Assembly (NCBI GenBank): GCA_017743585.1
Contig: JAGHYP010000159.1
Location: forward strand, 1-6,745
Reading direction: 5' to 3'
Length of the DNA: 6,745 nt
DNA from: Chloroflexota bacterium
GTDB lineage: Bacteria > Chloroflexota > Anaerolineae > Aggregatilineales > UBA2796
Part shown: positions 5,269 to 6,745 of the stretch, piece after piece
Layout of the letters: the number at the start of each line of letters is the position of its first letter
How positions within the stretch are numbered: the stretch's first letter is position 1
Made by a program: the position numbers and the translations under genes
The notes under the pieces: model-generated
Told to the model about the DNA's origin: nothing
What the model saw: the letters and a program-made list of their open reading frames with translations, nothing else
The model's database searches: none

Positions 5269-6474
5269 TTAGAGCCTCTCCAAAATCGCCGCCAAACGCT
5301 CAACGAATAGGTCGCACTCGTGCTCGGTCACAATCAGCGGCGGGATCACGCGCAGCACGCTCGTGCCAGCGCTGACTAGCAGCAAGCCGTGCGCATAGCC
5401 TTGCTCCACAACGCGCGCAGCCAGCTCGTCTGTAAACTCAACGCCTATCATCAAGCCGCGTCCGCGCACCTCTTTGATCTTCGGGCTGCTGAGCGCAGCC
5501 AAGCGCGCTTTCAGATAGCCGCCGACTCGCCGCACGTGCGCGAGGAACTCAGGCGCGCTGATCCGCTCGAAGACGTAGTTCGCCACAGCTGTGATCAGCG
5601 GACCGCCTGCGAACGTGCTGCCGTGGTCGCCATAGGTGAGCGCCGCTGCCACGCGCTCGGTCGTCAAGAGCGCGCCGATTGGCAAGCCGCCTGCCAATGG
5701 CTTGGCGAGCGTCATCATGTCAGGCGTCACGCCGCTAGCGGTATGCGCCCATAAATCCCCCGTGCGACCTAAGCCGCATTGCACCTCATCGAAGACCAAC
5801 AACGCGCCGACCTGATCGCAGCGCGCCCGCAGTGCGCGCAAAAACTCAGGCGACGCCTCGTGAATGCCGCCTTCCCCTTGAATCGGCTCGATGAACACGG
5901 AGCAGACGCGCTCCGTGATCTGCGCGAGCGCCGCCTGATCGTTGAATGGGAGCACGACTACATCGGGCATCAGCGGGCGAAACGGCGCTTGATAGGCTTC
6001 CTTAGGCGTCAGCGCCAGCGAGCCCATTGTGCGCCCGTGAAAAGCGTGTTCGAAACAGACGACGTGCGTCTTCTCAGCCGCTTGGTGCGTCACGCGCGCG
6101 TATTTGCGCGCAAACTTGATCGCCGCCTCGTTCGCCTCTGTGCCGCTGTTGGTGAAGAAGACGCGATCGGCGAAGCTGTGCGCCGTCAGCTTCGCAGCCA
6201 GCGCGATCTGCGGCATGGTGTAGTACAGATTGCTGGTGTGCGTCAATTTGGCGGCTTGCTCTGCCAAGACTGCCGCCATGCCCGCGTCAGCATGACCGAG
6301 CGCGTTGACGGCAATGCCCGCTGCAAAATCCAGATACTCGCGGCCATCGGTATCCCAGACACGCACGCCGCGCCCGTGCGAAAGCACCATCGGCGCGCGC
6401 TTGTAGGTCTTGACGAGATGGGTCTCGCCGAGCGCCACGATCTCGGCTGCCGTTAAATCGCGCGAGATTGCCAT
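5269..6474 (-). CDS. argD: acetylornithine aminotransferase
   Basis: A class-III pyridoxal-phosphate aminotransferase that converts N-acetylglutamate semialdehyde to N-acetylornithine with glutamate as amino donor, in arginine synthesis. The 401-residue length is typical. Motifs: DTDGREYLDFAAGIAVNALGH (41-61); the cofactor phosphate-binding NSGTEANEAAIKFARKY (109-125); FEHAFHGRTMGSLALT (141-156); EPIQGEGG (196-203); FDEVQCGLGRTG (228-239), with Asp229 contacting the pyridine nitrogen; the Schiff-base lysine Lys258 in LAKPLAGGLPIGA; and HGSTFAGGP (284-292). The ATG at 6474 has AGGAAGG five bases upstream (6480-6486), overlapping the argB stop codon. Ten bases separate it from argB and 16 from argG. 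Related enzymes act on succinylornithine, ornithine, GABA or LysW-linked substrates; the arg context favours ArgD, although a dual role in lysine synthesis cannot be excluded. Confidence 0.95.
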   Translation of the reverse strand: MAISRDLTAAEIVALGETHLVKTYKRAPMVLSHGRGVRVWDTDGREYLDFAAGIAVNALGHADAGMAAVLAEQAAKLTHTSNLYYTMPQIALAAKLTAHSFADRVFFTNSGTEANEAAIKFARKYARVTHQAAEKTHVVCFEHAFHGRTMGSLALTPKEAYQAPFRPLMPDVVVLPFNDQAALAQITERVCSVFIEPIQGEGGIHEASPEFLRALRARCDQVGALLVFDEVQCGLGRTGDLWAHTASGVTPDMMTLAKPLAGGLPIGALLTTERVAAALTYGDHGSTFAGGPLITAVANYVFERISAPEFLAHVRRVGGYLKARLAALSSPKIKEVRGRGLMIGVEFTDELAARVVEQGYAHGLLLVSAGTSVLRVIPPLIVTEHECDLFVERLAAILERL

Positions 6475-6484
6475 ACTTGCCTTC

Positions 6485-6745
6485 CTACCCTGTGATCAAC
6501 GTCCCTGAACCATTTGAGAGCCCATGCACATCCGTGATGCGCGCTGCCCTGACGCCTGCCGAGAGCGCGTCGAGCGCCGCGCGCAACTTGACCGCCATGC
6601 CGCCGCTTGCGACGCCTGAATTGATGAGCGCCTCAGCTTCGTCGCGCGCAAGCTGCGCCAACGCTGCGCCTTCGTGCAACACGCCCGGCACATCGGTCAA
6701 GAAGACGACCTCGTCAGCGTCCATTGCTGCTGCGCTCGCGCCCGC
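6485..6745 (-). CDS. argB: acetylglutamate kinase, C-terminal fragment (cut by window edge)
   Basis: ArgB phosphorylates N-acetylglutamate with ATP, the second step of arginine synthesis and often the point of feedback control by arginine. Only the last 86 codons are present, open to the right edge. The fragment contains the conserved MDADEVVFLTDVPGVL strand-loop of amino-acid kinases, then EAEALINSGVASGGMAVKLRAAL, matching the family's 'LI..G.I.GGM..K...A' nucleotide-binding segment with its conserved lysine, and ends with ARITDVHG and SGTLITG, close to the usual ArgB C-terminus. The Met at 6724 is internal, not a start: the preceding in-frame residues (AGASAAA) match the alanine-rich helix that follows 'NADT' in ArgB. 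The gene stops 10 bases before argD and is the first gene visible of the arg cluster. Confidence 0.93.
   Translation of the reverse strand, partial: AGASAAAMDADEVVFLTDVPGVLHEGAALAQLARDEAEALINSGVASGGMAVKLRAALDALSAGVRAARITDVHGLSNGSGTLITG

Noticed and set aside
5779..6456. A long open frame on the plus strand (about 225 codons) antisense to argD, and a similar one antisense to argG at 4674-5189
   Set aside because: The products are Arg/Ala/Leu-rich, with no recognisable motif. They are the usual by-product of GC-rich codon use opposite well-identified genes.
6485..6724. A separate small gene starting at the Met at 6724
   Set aside because: The frame is open upstream to the window edge and the residues match the interior of acetylglutamate kinase; it is a partial argB.
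1..6745. A novel multi-gene defence, mobile or biosynthetic system
   Set aside because: Seven of the eight genes belong to well-known families and the DUF6056-like one is a single membrane protein; no nuclease, toxin, reverse transcriptase, integrase, repeat array or structured RNA was seen.

Overview
This is an ordinary-looking bacterial chromosomal segment that is almost completely coding. There is no gene-free stretch longer than about 120 bases. I saw no RNA gene, insertion sequence, CRISPR array or phage gene. Base composition is moderately GC-rich (about 62% in a hand-counted stretch of argD), with many GCGC words. The exception is a membrane-protein gene that drops to about 34% GC. The gene set (recA, a PadR regulator, lgt, a monofunctional-type dcd and an arg cluster) fits a free-living bacterium that makes its own arginine. 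The feel of the proteins suggests Chloroflexota, but that is a low-confidence inference; no marker here is decisive.

Layout, left to right. The window opens with the N-terminal 43 codons of recA on the minus strand (1-129), cut by the window edge. Upstream of it lie a plausible promoter and a 14-bp palindrome. Next comes a PadR-family regulator with an unusual proline-rich tail (234-956, minus), which has its own promoter-like region carrying three phased 8-bp repeats. A polytopic DUF6056-like membrane protein (1043-2449, minus) follows and overlaps the 3' end of lgt (2439-3266, minus) by 11 bp, so these two are probably one transcript. A 119-bp divergent promoter region separates lgt from dcd (3386-3946), the only plus-strand gene. 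dcd converges on argG (3978-5252, minus) across 31 bp. argG is the distal gene of a tight argB-argD-argG cluster on the minus strand; argB (6485-6745) is cut by the right edge.

How the genes work together. argB, argD and argG cover acetylglutamate phosphorylation, acetylornithine transamination and argininosuccinate formation. With gaps of only 10 and 16 bp they are almost certainly co-transcribed. Lgt adds the diacylglyceryl anchor to lipoproteins, and the membrane protein behind it may act in envelope glycan or polymer assembly (inference). Dcd supplies dUTP for thymidylate synthesis, and RecA acts in recombination and repair. I found no convincing novel multi-gene system. The points most worth a second look are the PadR/recA regulatory region and the low-GC membrane gene attached to lgt.
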